From: Streptomyces jumonjinensis
Lineage (GTDB): Bacteria; Actinomycetota; Actinomycetes; Streptomycetales; Streptomycetaceae
Assembly: GCF_009600885.1 (NCBI RefSeq)
Contig: NZ_VCLA01000140.1
Location: 26,275-90,274 of the forward strand
Reading direction: 5' to 3'
Length of the DNA stretch: 64,000 bases
Made by a program: the position numbers and the translations under genes. The notes under the pieces are model-generated. The model had not been told where the DNA came from. It ran no database searches and saw only the letters and a program-made list of their open reading frames with translations. This document shows, piece after piece, positions 1-9,226 of the stretch. Every line of letters begins with the position of its first letter. The stretch's first letter is position 1.

Positions 1-621
1 GACCTCGGCCTCCACGGCCACCGGCTCAGCGGACTCCGTCGCCTTACGCGTGGCACGACGACGCGCACGCGGCGCGGCAGCCTCCTCCACCACAGCCTCA
101 GCCTCCACGGCTACCGGCTCAGCGGCCTGCGGGGCCCCGGCCGGAGCCGTCGCCTTACGCGTGGCACGGCGACGCGCACGCGGCGCGGCGACCTCAGCCT
201 CCTCAACGACCTCAACCGTCTCAGCGGCCTCGGCCACCGGCTCAGGCGCGGACACGGCGCGAGTGGCCCGGCGACGCGCACGCGGCGCGGGAGCCTCCTC
301 CACCACAGCCTCAGCCTCAGCCTCCACGGCTACCGGCTCAGCGGCCTGCGGGGCCCCGGCCGGAGCCGTCGCCTTACGCGTGGCACGGCGGCGCGCACGC
401 GGCGCGGCAGCCTCCACCGGGGCCGCCTCCTCAGCGGATGCGGCGGACGCGGCAGGCTCGGCAGACGCGGTCTGCTCGGCCGATCCGGCGCCCTCGGCGA
501 CCGGCGGTCCCGCCGGACGGGACGCGGCCCGGCGACGGCGGCGCGGCGGCAGCGTGTCGCTGGGGCTGTTGTTCTCTTCCTTGCTGTCTCCGGCGCTGCC
601 GGATTCGTTCAGCTCGTGCAT
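1..621 (-). CDS. rne: Ribonuclease E/G, N-terminal part (runs off the window)
   Basis: Only the first 207 codons are present; the frame is open to the window edge. The N-terminus (MHELNESGSAGDSKEEN...) is followed by low-complexity sequence in which basic blocks of the form PRARRRATRKAT alternate with Ala/Glu/Val-rich acidic stretches, about four times. Actinobacterial RNase E/G proteins carry long disordered extensions of this kind before the S1 and catalytic domains. Position also fits: in Streptomyces the gene follows the TIGR03960/TIGR03936 pair. ATG at 621-619 has GGGAG upstream. The catalytic domain is outside the window, so the assignment rests on extension plus synteny. The 270-base spacer upstream has a -10-like TATATC on the minus strand near 754-759. 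Confidence 0.78.
   Translation of the reverse strand, partial: MHELNESGSAGDSKEENNSPSDTLPPRRRRRAASRPAGPPVAEGAGSAEQTASAEPAASAASAEEAAPVEAAAPRARRRATRKATAPAGAPQAAEPVAVEAEAEAVVEEAPAPRARRRATRAVSAPEPVAEAAETVEVVEEAEVAAPRARRRATRKATAPAGAPQAAEPVAVEAEAVVEEAAAPRARRRATRKATESAEPVAVEAEV
30..412 (-). repeat. Coding tandem repeats in the RNase E/G extension
   Basis: Four copies of a roughly 110-base unit sit in frame. Each contains GCCTTACGCGTGGCACGRCG or a close variant (starting near 39, 150, 258 and 369 on the plus strand) followed by CGCGCACGCGGCGCGG. Each encodes one Arg-rich block plus one Ala/Glu-rich block, so copy number could vary without breaking the frame. Confidence 0.75.
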
Positions 622-877
622 GCGGGCGGTTCTCCCGTCGCGCTCCCGGGCGCCGGCAGCCCGGCCGCATCGCCGCGCGATCGCACGGTGCCTACGGCCC
701 GGGGCGCGGGCGCCGCACGGGAGCTGTATGTCTGGCCCGCCGGTTCCGTACGCGATATACGCACGGCCTGGCGAAAGTCTCTTGTGGTGTCAGCGGCCCG
801 ACCCAGGTGGCTCCCGAGTGGCCGCTCTCAACGACTGCCTGTACGCGCGGCGGGACCATCCGGCGCCGTCGCGGGGG

Positions 878-900
878 TCCCCCTGGCTGAGCTAGGGGGA
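878..900 (-). terminator. Hairpin overlapping the TIGR03936 stop codon
   Basis: TCCCCCT (878-884) pairs with AGGGGGA (894-900) around a 9-base loop. The stem covers the stop codon of the upstream minus-strand gene. There is no U tract, as is common in Streptomyces. It may separate that gene from the RNase E/G gene. Confidence 0.4.
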
Positions 901-1647
901 GACGGTTCCGACGGCCGTGGGTGGAGCGGCCGGAACTGCCTCGCGGTCGAGCGCGAGCGGGTCGGTCACCGTGCCGGACTCCTCGTCGAAGAGCCCCTGC
1001 GCCAGCCTGGTCACCGCTGCGGGGACCGGCGGCGCCAGGTCGGTCACAGCGCGGAGACCGGACAGGACGTCGTCGGGTCGCACGGCAGGCGTTACGTGCC
1101 GAACAACCAGCCGCAGTATCGCACAGCGCCCGTCCAGAGACCTATCGGCCTGTGGAGGGAGCGCCTGAAGTTCGGCGACCGCGCCGCGCGCGTCGAACGT
1201 CCGCATCCCGTTCTTCGTCCTGCGCTGGACATCGACGGCGTCGGCCGCGAGGAAGGCCGAGACGGCCCGCTCCGCGTCCTCGACCGCCACCCCGTCGAGC
1301 CGCAGCTCCCACACGGATGCGGTGAGCCGGTCGGCGAGACCCGGGGTACGGGCCTCGACGGCGTCGGTGATGTCCAGCCCGGCCGGCAGCGACTCATCGA
1401 GCAGCTCCGCCAGCTTGGCCGGGTCGCGGTGCTCGGTGAGGGCGATCTCCAGATACTCGGCCTCGCTGCCCGTGCCGGTGGGTGCGGCATTGGCATACGA
1501 CACCTTCGGGTGCGGGGTGAAGCCCGCCGAGTACGCCATGGGCACCTCGGCACGCCTCAGGGCCCGCTCGAAGGCTCGCTGGAAGTCACGGTGGCTGGTG
1601 AACCGGAGGCGGCCACGCTTGGTGTAGCGCAATCTGATGCGCTGCAC
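892..1647 (-). CDS. TIGR03936 family radical-SAM-associated protein (DUF2344)
   Basis: The 251-residue protein begins MQRIRLRYTKRGRLRFTSHR and contains FTPHPKVSYANA, both typical of the DUF2344/TIGR03936 family. Its usual partner is the upstream TIGR03960 radical SAM protein, and the pair lies beside RNase E/G in actinobacteria. The molecular role is unknown; a link to RNA modification has been suggested from context. The GTG at 1647 has no Shine-Dalgarno sequence. A better-spaced GAGGAG lies 8 bases before an in-frame CTG at 1689-1687, which would add 14 residues (MGKRQPEGPPPAPA). The true start is therefore probably CTG. A hairpin near the TIGR03960 stop suggests separate transcription. Confidence 0.88.
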   Translation of the reverse strand: MQRIRLRYTKRGRLRFTSHRDFQRAFERALRRAEVPMAYSAGFTPHPKVSYANAAPTGTGSEAEYLEIALTEHRDPAKLAELLDESLPAGLDITDAVEARTPGLADRLTASVWELRLDGVAVEDAERAVSAFLAADAVDVQRRTKNGMRTFDARGAVAELQALPPQADRSLDGRCAILRLVVRHVTPAVRPDDVLSGLRAVTDLAPPVPAAVTRLAQGLFDEESGTVTDPLALDREAVPAAPPTAVGTVSP

Positions 1648-1689
1648 CGCGGGTGCGGGCGGCGGGCCTTCGGGCTGTCGCTTGCCCAG

Positions 1690-2033
1690 TGGTTCTTCTC
1701 CTCGGTGCGGAGCGGGCGCGGATGGCGCCCGCCCTCGGAATGCGGGGCTACCCCGGGCGGGCCTGCCCGGCTCACCCCCGCTGATGGAGGGAGATCTCGG
1801 GCCCGGCCGCCGCGCCGGAGACAGTCGTTGTACTACCCAGAGTACGCTTCACGACCGCGCCCGGTTCCCCCGGCGTCGCACACCGCCGCCGCACCGCCCG
1901 CCGCGCCGGCGCTCCCCAGCCCCGATACGGCCGCGGTACGGCCCCCGGTACCGCCTCAGCGACACCCCGCCCGGTGCCCGCCCGGCGCCCGCCCCGGCAC
2001 CCGTACGAGCGCCCCGGAGCCAGGACGGCGAAA
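1690..2033. other. Spacer between the two radical-SAM-type genes
   Basis: About 340 bases without a convincing gene; open frames here are GC-driven extensions. On the minus strand around 1825-1860 there is a short, less GC-rich patch with a TACAAC-like -10 element, the only promoter-like sequence seen. It could drive the TIGR03936 gene, but no good -35 accompanies it. Confidence 0.3.
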
Positions 2034-2071
2034 GACCCGGCCACCGGAGGTCTCCCCCCAGCGGCCGGGTC
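2034..2071 (-). terminator. Hairpin after the TIGR03960 gene
   Basis: GACCCGGCC (2034-2042) pairs with GGCCGGGTC (2063-2071) around a 20-base loop. Read on the minus strand, the stem is followed by TTT. It begins 14 bases past the TIGR03960 stop codon, so it likely ends that transcript. Confidence 0.55.
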
Positions 2072-2084
2072 CTCCCGGTCCGCG

Positions 2085-4013
2085 CTACTTGACGACGGTC
2101 AGCGGCAGCAGCTTCTTGCCCGTGGGGCCGATCTGGATGTCGAGCCCGAGCTGGGGGCAGACGCCGCAGTCGAAACACGGCGTCCAGCGGCAGTCCTCGA
2201 CCTCGGTCTCGTCGAGGGCGTCCTGCCAGTCCTCCCAGAGCCAGTCCTTGTCCAGGCCGGAGTCCAGGTGGTCCCAGGGCAGGACCTCCTCGTAGGTGCG
2301 CTCACGGGTGGTGTACCAGTCGACGTCCACGCCGAAGCCGGGCAGCGTCTTCTCGGCGCAGGCCATCCAGCGGTCGTACGAGAAGTGCTCGCGCCAGCCG
2401 TCGAAGCGACCGCCGTCCTCGTAGACGGCGCGGATCACGGAGCCGACGCGGCGGTCGCCGCGCGAGAGCAGTCCCTCGACGATGCCGGGCTTGCCGTCGT
2501 GGTAGCGGAAGCCGATGGAGCGGCCGTACTTCTTGTCGCCGCGGATCTTGTCGCGGAGCTTGGTGAGACGGGCGTCGGTGTCCTCGGCGCTCAGCTGCGG
2601 GGCCCACTGGAAGGGGGTGTGCGGCTTGGGCACGAATCCGCCGATGGAGACGGTGCAGCGGATGTCCTGGGAGCCCGAGACCTCACGGCCCTTGGCGATC
2701 ACGTTGACCGCCATGTCGCCGATCTGGAGCACATCGTCATCGGTCTCGGTCGGCAGACCGCACATGAAGTACAGCTTCACCTGCCGCCAGCCGTTGCCGT
2801 ACGCCGTGGAGACCGTACGGATCAGGTCCTCCTCCGAGACCATCTTGTTGATGACCTTGCGCAGCCGCTCGGAGCCGCCCTCGGGGGCGAAGGTGAGACC
2901 CGAGCGGCGGCCGTTGCGGGTGAGCTCGTTGGCGAGGTCGACGTTGAAGGCGTCGACCCGGGTGGAGGGGAGGGAGAGACCGACCTTGTCCTCTTCGTAC
3001 CGGTCCGCCAGTCCCTTGGCGATGTCGCCGATCTCGGAGTGGTCGGCGCTGGACAGCGAGAGAAGACCGACCTCCTCGAAGCCGGTGGCCTTGAGACCCT
3101 TCTCGACCATCTCGCCGATGCCGGTGATGCTTCGCTCCCGTACGGGACGCGTGATCATGCCGGCCTGGCAGAAACGGCAGCCACGGGTGCAGCCGCGGAA
3201 GATCTCGACGGACATCCGCTCATGGACGGTCTCGGCGAGGGGGACGAGCGGCTGCTTGGGGTAGGGCCACTCGTCCAGGTCCATGACGGTGTGCTTGGAG
3301 ACGCGCCACGGCACACCGGACTTGTTGGGCACGACCCGGCCGATCCGGCCGTCCGGCAGATACTCCACGTCGTAGAAGCGCGGGACGTACACCCCGCCGG
3401 TCTTCGCCAGCCGGAAGAGCACCTCCTCACGGCCGCCGGGGCGGCCCTCCGCCTTCCAGGCGCGGACGATCTCGGTGATGTCGAGAACGGCCTGCTCACC
3501 GTCGCCGATGACGGCGCAGTCGATGAACTCGGCGATCGGCTCGGGGTTGAAGGCCGCGTGGCCGCCCGCGAGCACGATCGGGTCGTCGACCGTCCGGTCC
3601 CCGGCCGCCAGCGGAATGCCCGCCAGATCGAGGGCCGTGAGCATATTGGTGTAGCCCAGCTCGGTGGAGAAGCTCAGCCCGAAGACGTCGAAGGCGCCGA
3701 CCGGGCGGTGCGAGTCGACCGTGAACTGGGGGACGCCGTGCTCACGCATCAGCTCCTCCAGGTCCGGCCAGACGCTGTAGGTGCGCTCGGCCAGAACGCC
3801 CGGGCGTTCGTTCAGTACCTCATAGAGGATCATGACGCCCTGGTTGGGCAGCCCGACCTCGTAGGCGTCCGGGTACATCAGCGCCCAGGTCACATCGCAC
3901 TCGTCCCAGTCCTTGACGGTGGAGTTCAGCTCACCGCCGACGTACTGGATGGGCTTCTGCACATGCGGAAGGAGCGCTTCGAGCTGGGGGAACACCGACT
4001 CAGCAGCAGACAT
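2085..4013 (-). CDS. TIGR03960 family B12-binding-like radical SAM protein
   Basis: A 642-residue protein with a B12-binding-like N-terminal half (GLPNQG near residue 54, DVFGLSFS near 109, AGGHAAFNPEP near 149) and a radical SAM core. The 4Fe-4S ligands are in RGCTRGCRFCQ (Cys275, 279, 282). GLPTETD later in the core is typical of the family. The C-terminus has a further Cys cluster (CFDCGVCPQLG), perhaps an auxiliary Fe-S site. Length and architecture match TIGR03960. It belongs with the TIGR03936 gene downstream; the substrate is unknown. ATG at 4013. Confidence 0.93.
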   Translation of the reverse strand: MSAAESVFPQLEALLPHVQKPIQYVGGELNSTVKDWDECDVTWALMYPDAYEVGLPNQGVMILYEVLNERPGVLAERTYSVWPDLEELMREHGVPQFTVDSHRPVGAFDVFGLSFSTELGYTNMLTALDLAGIPLAAGDRTVDDPIVLAGGHAAFNPEPIAEFIDCAVIGDGEQAVLDITEIVRAWKAEGRPGGREEVLFRLAKTGGVYVPRFYDVEYLPDGRIGRVVPNKSGVPWRVSKHTVMDLDEWPYPKQPLVPLAETVHERMSVEIFRGCTRGCRFCQAGMITRPVRERSITGIGEMVEKGLKATGFEEVGLLSLSSADHSEIGDIAKGLADRYEEDKVGLSLPSTRVDAFNVDLANELTRNGRRSGLTFAPEGGSERLRKVINKMVSEEDLIRTVSTAYGNGWRQVKLYFMCGLPTETDDDVLQIGDMAVNVIAKGREVSGSQDIRCTVSIGGFVPKPHTPFQWAPQLSAEDTDARLTKLRDKIRGDKKYGRSIGFRYHDGKPGIVEGLLSRGDRRVGSVIRAVYEDGGRFDGWREHFSYDRWMACAEKTLPGFGVDVDWYTTRERTYEEVLPWDHLDSGLDKDWLWEDWQDALDETEVEDCRWTPCFDCGVCPQLGLDIQIGPTGKKLLPLTVVK

Positions 4014-4140
4014 CTCAGGGCTTTCGTGGGCTGGCAGGGGGGTGACTCTCTAGCGTAACCGCTGGAGGGCCGCCCCCCGCACGGCCAGCGGCCCCCGCAG
4101 CCACCGCCCCACGCACGGTCAGCACCCCGCACCCGCACGG

Positions 4141-5655
4141 TCAGCGCCCCGGCAGCCGCCGCACCTCGTCGGGCGACGCCCCGGCCCAGACGCCCGGCAG
4201 CTCCCGCTCCCGGGCGTCCGCCGAGCGCTGCTCCTGGCCGTAGAGCAGCCCCCAGGTGAAGGCCGACTCCCCCGCCGCGTGCGCCTGGATCGCCAGCTCA
4301 CGCAGGGTGTCCCGCGCGACCACGCTGTCCTGGTGGTCGCCGAGCACCGTCTGCACGGCCTTCATCCGCTGGGCGAACCGTCTGGCCGGCTTGCCGAGCG
4401 CGGGCGTCGCGGCCTCCCCCGCGTACCGGGCGCGCTTCGCCGCCTTGCGGGCGTCGTGCAGGGCCAGATCGCGTTCGGTCCCCGCCGGGAGCGCCAGCGC
4501 GTGCCCGATCCGCTCCGCGAGCCGCTCCCAGTCCCTCAGCACCGCCCGGGGGATCACCGTGTCCGCCGGGCCGGACGCCGCCTTCAGCAGCGGCGGATCG
4601 GCGAGCAGCGCGTCCAGGGACCGGAGCAGCGCGAGATACCGCTTGCCGTCGAGGGCGGCGACGGCCCTGCGGCGCGCGCCGGAGCCCTGGGCGGCGGACC
4701 AGATACGGAGCCGTCCGCGCACCGGGCCGAGCAGCAGCGGCTTCGGCAGCGCGTCGATCCGCTCGCGCAGCCGTTCGGCGAGGACCTCCTGGTCACGGGC
4801 CGCCCCCAGCTCTCCGGCCAGCCATTTCAGCTCTTCGCCGACCGGATCGGTCACCGCCCGGTCCAGGATGCCGCGGTAGCTGCGGAAGGCGCTGCGCAGC
4901 CGCCGGGTGGAGACCCTCATCTGGTGGACGGCGTCGGGCAGGTCCTGCCGTACCCCGGGGTCGTACGCCAGCAGGGCTTCGGCCTGTTCGCGCAGATAGG
5001 CGAGGATGTGATCGCCCGCGTTCACCGGTTCGGGGGAGGTGGTCCGGGGGGCGTCCAGGCCGGTCTCCTGGAGGGCTCTGGCCAGCTTGGACGGGGACCG
5101 GGACGGCCGCAGCCCCGCCTTCCGCAGCTTCTTGTCGATCCGGTCCAGGAACGCGGGGTCGACGCCGTCCGCGAGCTCGGCCTCGATCTCGTCCCAGGAG
5201 GCGCCGTCCGCCGGGCCGGAGAGCCGCTCGGCGCGGACCGCGTCCCGGCTGAGCTCGGCCAGCGGGGCGCGGTCCGCGTCGACCAGCAGCAGGGTGCGCC
5301 GGGCGGAGAGCAGCCGCATCACGGGGGTGAGCTCGGCGCCCCGGGTGCGGGCCCTGACCAGCCTTCGGAGGGTGCGCGGGAGCCGCTCGGACAGGGGGGC
5401 CCGGATCTCGTCCCGTACGTCCGGGGCGACGGGCAGTTTGAGGTGCCAGCCCTCGTCGCCGCCGCCGGTGCGCCTGCGGAGCGTGATGGAGGCCGCGGCG
5501 AGCCGGAGATCGGCCGTGTCGTAGTAGACCGCGTCCAGCTCGGCCGTGCCCTGGTCGACGACGGCCGCGACCCCGGCCGTCCGGGTGAGATCCGGCAGCC
5601 GGGTCCCGGGGGTGGCTTCGTACTTCCGCTCGATTTCGCGCTTCGTATCCACCAT
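4141..5655 (-). CDS. CYTH and CHAD domain-containing protein
   Basis: The 504-residue protein has an N-terminal CYTH domain with the ExExK motif (EIERK, residues 7-11) and basic strand residues such as ITLRRRTGG and WHLKLP that bind triphosphate or polyphosphate. A C-terminal CHAD domain follows from about residue 215, with VHQMRVSTRRLRSAFR and HDARKAAKRARYAGE, the conserved His/Arg/Lys helices that bind polyphosphate. Proteins of this architecture associate with polyphosphate granules or hydrolyse triphosphates; which applies here cannot be told. It sits downstream of rodA on the same strand but 130 bases away, and likely has its own promoter. Confidence 0.92.
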   Translation of the reverse strand: MVDTKREIERKYEATPGTRLPDLTRTAGVAAVVDQGTAELDAVYYDTADLRLAAASITLRRRTGGGDEGWHLKLPVAPDVRDEIRAPLSERLPRTLRRLVRARTRGAELTPVMRLLSARRTLLLVDADRAPLAELSRDAVRAERLSGPADGASWDEIEAELADGVDPAFLDRIDKKLRKAGLRPSRSPSKLARALQETGLDAPRTTSPEPVNAGDHILAYLREQAEALLAYDPGVRQDLPDAVHQMRVSTRRLRSAFRSYRGILDRAVTDPVGEELKWLAGELGAARDQEVLAERLRERIDALPKPLLLGPVRGRLRIWSAAQGSGARRRAVAALDGKRYLALLRSLDALLADPPLLKAASGPADTVIPRAVLRDWERLAERIGHALALPAGTERDLALHDARKAAKRARYAGEAATPALGKPARRFAQRMKAVQTVLGDHQDSVVARDTLRELAIQAHAAGESAFTWGLLYGQEQRSADARERELPGVWAGASPDEVRRLPGR

Positions 5656-5687
5656 GAACCGAATCTAGTTCGCGAAAGCGATCCGCG

Positions 5688-5731
5688 GCAGTCACCGGGC
5701 GGTGTCCGGGCAGTCACCGGGCGGTGTCCGG
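5688..5731. repeat. 22-bp tandem duplication upstream of the CYTH/CHAD gene
   Basis: GCAGTCACCGGGCGGTGTCC plus two bases occurs twice head to tail (5688-5709, 5710-5731), followed by a degenerate third start. It lies between the CYTH/CHAD start and the rodA stop. No function is evident. Confidence 0.7.
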
Positions 5732-5791
5732 GCGGTCTCCGGGGTGGTCGAGGACCCTTCGGGAGCTGATCCCAGGCTGCCGCCCGGCCGC

Positions 5792-6994
5792 TCAAGCCGA
5801 CATCGGCCGCTGCACCCGGATGGACTGGAGCAGCCCAATCGCCACCCAGACCGCGAACATGGACGAGCCTCCGTACGACACGAACGGCAGCGGAAGCCCG
5901 GCCACCGGCATGATGCCCAGCGTCATGCCGATGTTCTCGAAGGACTGGAAGGCGAACCAGGCGATGATCCCGGCGGCCACGATCGTTCCGTAGAGCTCGG
6001 TGGTCTCGCGGGCGATCCGGCAGGCCCGCCAGAGCACCACGCCGAGCAGCACCAGGATCAGCGCGGCCCCGACGAAGCCCAGCTCCTCGCCCGCGACGGT
6101 GAAGACGAAGTCCGTCTGCTGTTCGGGGACGAACTGGCCGGTGGTCTGGGAGCCCTTGAAGAGCCCGGTGCCCAGCAGTCCGCCCGAGCCGATGGCGATC
6201 CGGGCCTGGTTGGTGTTGTAGCCGACGCCCGCCGGGTCGAGCTCGGGGTTGGCGAAGGCCGCGAACCGGTTGATCTGGTACTCGTCGAGCAGTCCGAGCG
6301 CGGTGACGAGCACGGCCCCCACCACTCCGCTGCCGATCAGTCCGAGGACCCAGCGGTTGGGCGCACCGGAGGCGAGCAGCACCCCCAGCATGATCACGAC
6401 CATGACCATCACCGAGCCGAGGTCCGGCATCAGCATGACGATCACCATGGGCAGTACGGCGATGCCGAGCGATTTGGCGACGGTGCGATGGTCCGGATGG
6501 GCGAGATCGCCCGCGTCGACCCGCGATGCGAGCAGCATCGCCATCCCCAGAATGATCGTGATCTTCACGAATTCGGAGGGCTGGAGGGAGAAGCCGCCGC
6601 CGATGACGATCCACGCGTGCGCGCCGTTGATGGTCGCGCCGAGCGGGGTGAGCACCAGCAGAATGAGCAGGACGGAGATGCCGTAGAGCACCGGCACCGC
6701 GCCGCGCAGGGTGCGGTGGCCGAGCCAGATGGTGCCGATCATCAGGGCGATGCCGATGCCGGTGTTGAGCAGATGGCGGAAGAGGAAGTAGTAGGGGTCG
6801 CCCTGGTTGAGCTCGGTGCGGCCCCGGGTGGCGGACCAGACCAGCAGCGCGCCGATGCCGGAGAGCGCGACGGCGGAGCAGAGCAGCGGCCAGTCGAGCC
6901 GCCGCGTCACCGAGTCACGGGCCCAGAGCTGGGACCAGATCCCGCCGCGCCGGGGCCCGTATCCGGAGACGGAGAAGCCATTGGTGCCGGCCAT
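5792..6994 (-). CDS. rodA: RodA, SEDS-family peptidoglycan glycosyltransferase
   Basis: The 400-residue polytopic protein has about ten hydrophobic segments and the SEDS signatures: GGFSLQPSEFVKI near residue 152, LMPDLGSVMV near 187 and the C-terminal MPVAGLPLPFVSYGGSS. SEDS proteins polymerise glycan strands from lipid II with a class B PBP. Here the partner PBP2 gene ends 3 bases upstream, so the two are probably co-translated. It closes the mreB-mreC-mreD-pbp2-rodA series. In Streptomyces this set acts mainly in spore-wall synthesis and wall integrity rather than tip growth. Confidence 0.95.
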   Translation of the reverse strand: MAGTNGFSVSGYGPRRGGIWSQLWARDSVTRRLDWPLLCSAVALSGIGALLVWSATRGRTELNQGDPYYFLFRHLLNTGIGIALMIGTIWLGHRTLRGAVPVLYGISVLLILLVLTPLGATINGAHAWIVIGGGFSLQPSEFVKITIILGMAMLLASRVDAGDLAHPDHRTVAKSLGIAVLPMVIVMLMPDLGSVMVMVVIMLGVLLASGAPNRWVLGLIGSGVVGAVLVTALGLLDEYQINRFAAFANPELDPAGVGYNTNQARIAIGSGGLLGTGLFKGSQTTGQFVPEQQTDFVFTVAGEELGFVGAALILVLLGVVLWRACRIARETTELYGTIVAAGIIAWFAFQSFENIGMTLGIMPVAGLPLPFVSYGGSSMFAVWVAIGLLQSIRVQRPMSA

Positions 6995-6997
6995 GCC

Positions 6998-9226
6998 TCA
7001 GTCCCTTCCGGCGGGCGGGCCCGCGAGCTGCTGGTCTCCGGGCGGGCGGGTGCTCTCCCGGTCGCCGCCCGGCCGGGTCCAGCCCGCCGGCTGCTGGAGT
7101 TCGTCGAGCGGCTTCCGCGGCTGGTACGGCTTGATCTTCGGCGAGTCGATCGTGCCGTCGGACCCGATCTTCGGCAGGGCCTGCTGCGGGGCGGGCAGCA
7201 GAGCCCGCTTGAGGTCCTGGCCGCCCTTCTCGTCCAGCCCGTACATCGCCTCGTAGATCTTGCGGACATGCGGTCCGGAGGCGCCCGATCCGGTGCCGCC
7301 CTGGGAGATCGTCATCACGATCGTGTAGTCGCGGGTGTACGAGGCGAACCAGGAGGTGGTCTGCTTTCCGTACACCTCGGCGGTGCCCGTCTTGGCGTGC
7401 ATCGGGATCTTGTCATGCGGCCAGCCGCCGAAGCGCCAGGCGGCCGAACCACGGGTCGCGACTCCCGCGAGGGCCGCGTTCATCTTCCGCGAGGTGGTCT
7501 GGTCCATGGGGAGCCTGCCGTGCGCCTTGGGCTTGATCTCCTCGATCCGCTTGCCGTCCGCGCTGATGACCGCCTTGCCGACGGTGGGGTTGTAGAGCGT
7601 GCCGCCGTTGGCGATGGCCGAGTAGATGGACGCCATCTGTATCGGCGTGACGAGGGTGTCGCCCTGCCCGATGGAGTAGTTGACGGAGTCACCGGCGCGC
7701 ATCCGGTTGCCTTCGATGCAGTTCTCATAGGCGACCTGCTGGATATAGCTGCCGCCCTTCTTGCCCTGCCGGCACCAGGAGTCCTTCAGCTGCTCCCAGT
7801 AGGACTGCTTCCACTGGCGGTCGGGGACCCGGCCCGTGACCTCGTTGGGGAGGTCGATGCCGGTCTCCTTGCCGAGGCCGAACTGATGGGCGGTCTTGTA
7901 GAACCAGTCGTTGGGGTTCTTCTTCGGCGTGATGCCGCCGTCCTTGAGCCACTCGCGGTGGGCGAGACCGTAGTACACGGTGTCGCAGGAGACCTCCAGG
8001 GCCCGGCCCAGGCTGATGCTGCCGTACCCCCTGGACTCGAAGTTCTTGAACTCCCGGCCGCCGAAGGAGAGCGAGGAGGGGCACGGGTAGTTGCCGTCGA
8101 AGTCGTAGCCCGCGTTGACGGCGGCGGTCGAGGAGATCACCTTGAAGATGGAGCCGGGCGCGGCCTGGCCCTGGATCGCCCGGTTCAGCAGCGGGTTGTT
8201 GGAGTTCTTGCCGGTGAGTCGCGCGTAGTCCTTGGCGGAGATGCCGCCGACCCAGGCGTTGGGGTCGTAGGTCGGCAGCGACGCCATGGAGATGATCCGG
8301 CCGGTCTTGTTCTCCATGACGACGACCGCGCCCGCGTCGGCCTTGTAGTTGCGGCCGGTGACGTTCTTGTCGATCTCCTTGCGGGCGTTCTTCATCGCCG
8401 CGTCGAGCTCGTACTCCGCCACGGCCTGGACCCGGGCGTCGATGGAGGTGACGACGTTCGCGCCGGGCACGGCCTCGTCGCGCTCGGCCTCGCCGATGAC
8501 CCTGCCGAGGTTGTCGACCTCGTAGCGGGTGACGCCGGCCTTGCCGCGCAGCGCCTTGTCGTAGGTGCGCTCCAGTCCGGAGCGGCCGACCTGGTCGGAG
8601 CGGAGGAAGGGGGAGTCGGAGTCCTTGGCCTTCTCGATCTCCTCGTCGGTGACGGGGGAGAGATAGCCGAGCACCTGGGCGGTGTTGGACTTGCCGGGCG
8701 CGGTGTAGCGGCGTACGGCGGTGGGCTCGGCGGTGATGCCGGGGAAGTCCTCCACGCGCTCACGGATCTGGAGCGCCTGCTGGGTGGTGGCGTCGTCGGT
8801 GACCGGGATCGGCTGATAGGGCGAGCCGTTCCAGCAGGGTTTGGGGGTCTCGGAGTCGCAGAGCCGGACCTTGGCCTGGACTTCCTTCGGCTTCATGCCG
8901 AGGACGTCCGCGAGCCGGGCGAGGACGGCCTTGCCGTCGTCCTTCATCTTCATCAGCTCGGTACGGGACGCGGAGACCACGAGCCGGGTCTCGTTGTCGG
9001 CGAGGGCGACGCCCCGGGCGTCGAGGATGGAGCCGCGCACGGCGGGCTGGACGACCCGCTGGACTCCGTTGTTCTTCGCCTCGTCGGTGTACTCGTCGCC
9101 ATTGCGGATCTGGAGGTACCAGAGCCGCCCGCCGAGGGTGAGCAGCAGGGAGAAGACCAGCACCTGGATGACGACGAGCCGGATCTGGACCCGTGGGGTC
9201 CGCCCGGTCTCGGGGATGTTGCTCAT
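6998..9226 (-). CDS. mrdA: Penicillin-binding protein 2, class B transpeptidase
   Basis: The 742-residue bitopic protein has one membrane segment near residues 14-34 (LVVIQVLVFSLLLTLGGRLW), a PBP dimerisation domain, and a transpeptidase domain with SxxK in APGSIFKVISS, SxN in GDSVNYSIGQGD and KTG in HAKTGTAEV. It cross-links peptidoglycan in the periplasm with RodA. The Pro/Arg-rich C-terminal tail is not part of the fold. ATG at 9226 overlaps the stop of a 22-codon reading frame made by a 65-bp duplication (see 9206-9335). Homologues are usually annotated penicillin-binding protein 2 or mrdA. Confidence 0.95.
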   Translation of the reverse strand: MSNIPETGRTPRVQIRLVVIQVLVFSLLLTLGGRLWYLQIRNGDEYTDEAKNNGVQRVVQPAVRGSILDARGVALADNETRLVVSASRTELMKMKDDGKAVLARLADVLGMKPKEVQAKVRLCDSETPKPCWNGSPYQPIPVTDDATTQQALQIRERVEDFPGITAEPTAVRRYTAPGKSNTAQVLGYLSPVTDEEIEKAKDSDSPFLRSDQVGRSGLERTYDKALRGKAGVTRYEVDNLGRVIGEAERDEAVPGANVVTSIDARVQAVAEYELDAAMKNARKEIDKNVTGRNYKADAGAVVVMENKTGRIISMASLPTYDPNAWVGGISAKDYARLTGKNSNNPLLNRAIQGQAAPGSIFKVISSTAAVNAGYDFDGNYPCPSSLSFGGREFKNFESRGYGSISLGRALEVSCDTVYYGLAHREWLKDGGITPKKNPNDWFYKTAHQFGLGKETGIDLPNEVTGRVPDRQWKQSYWEQLKDSWCRQGKKGGSYIQQVAYENCIEGNRMRAGDSVNYSIGQGDTLVTPIQMASIYSAIANGGTLYNPTVGKAVISADGKRIEEIKPKAHGRLPMDQTTSRKMNAALAGVATRGSAAWRFGGWPHDKIPMHAKTGTAEVYGKQTTSWFASYTRDYTIVMTISQGGTGSGASGPHVRKIYEAMYGLDEKGGQDLKRALLPAPQQALPKIGSDGTIDSPKIKPYQPRKPLDELQQPAGWTRPGGDRESTRPPGDQQLAGPPAGRD

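Noticed and set aside
616..2295. Plus-strand frame spanning the rne/TIGR03936 region
   Set aside because: Covers antisense of the TIGR03936 gene and two spacers; no ribosome site or domain.
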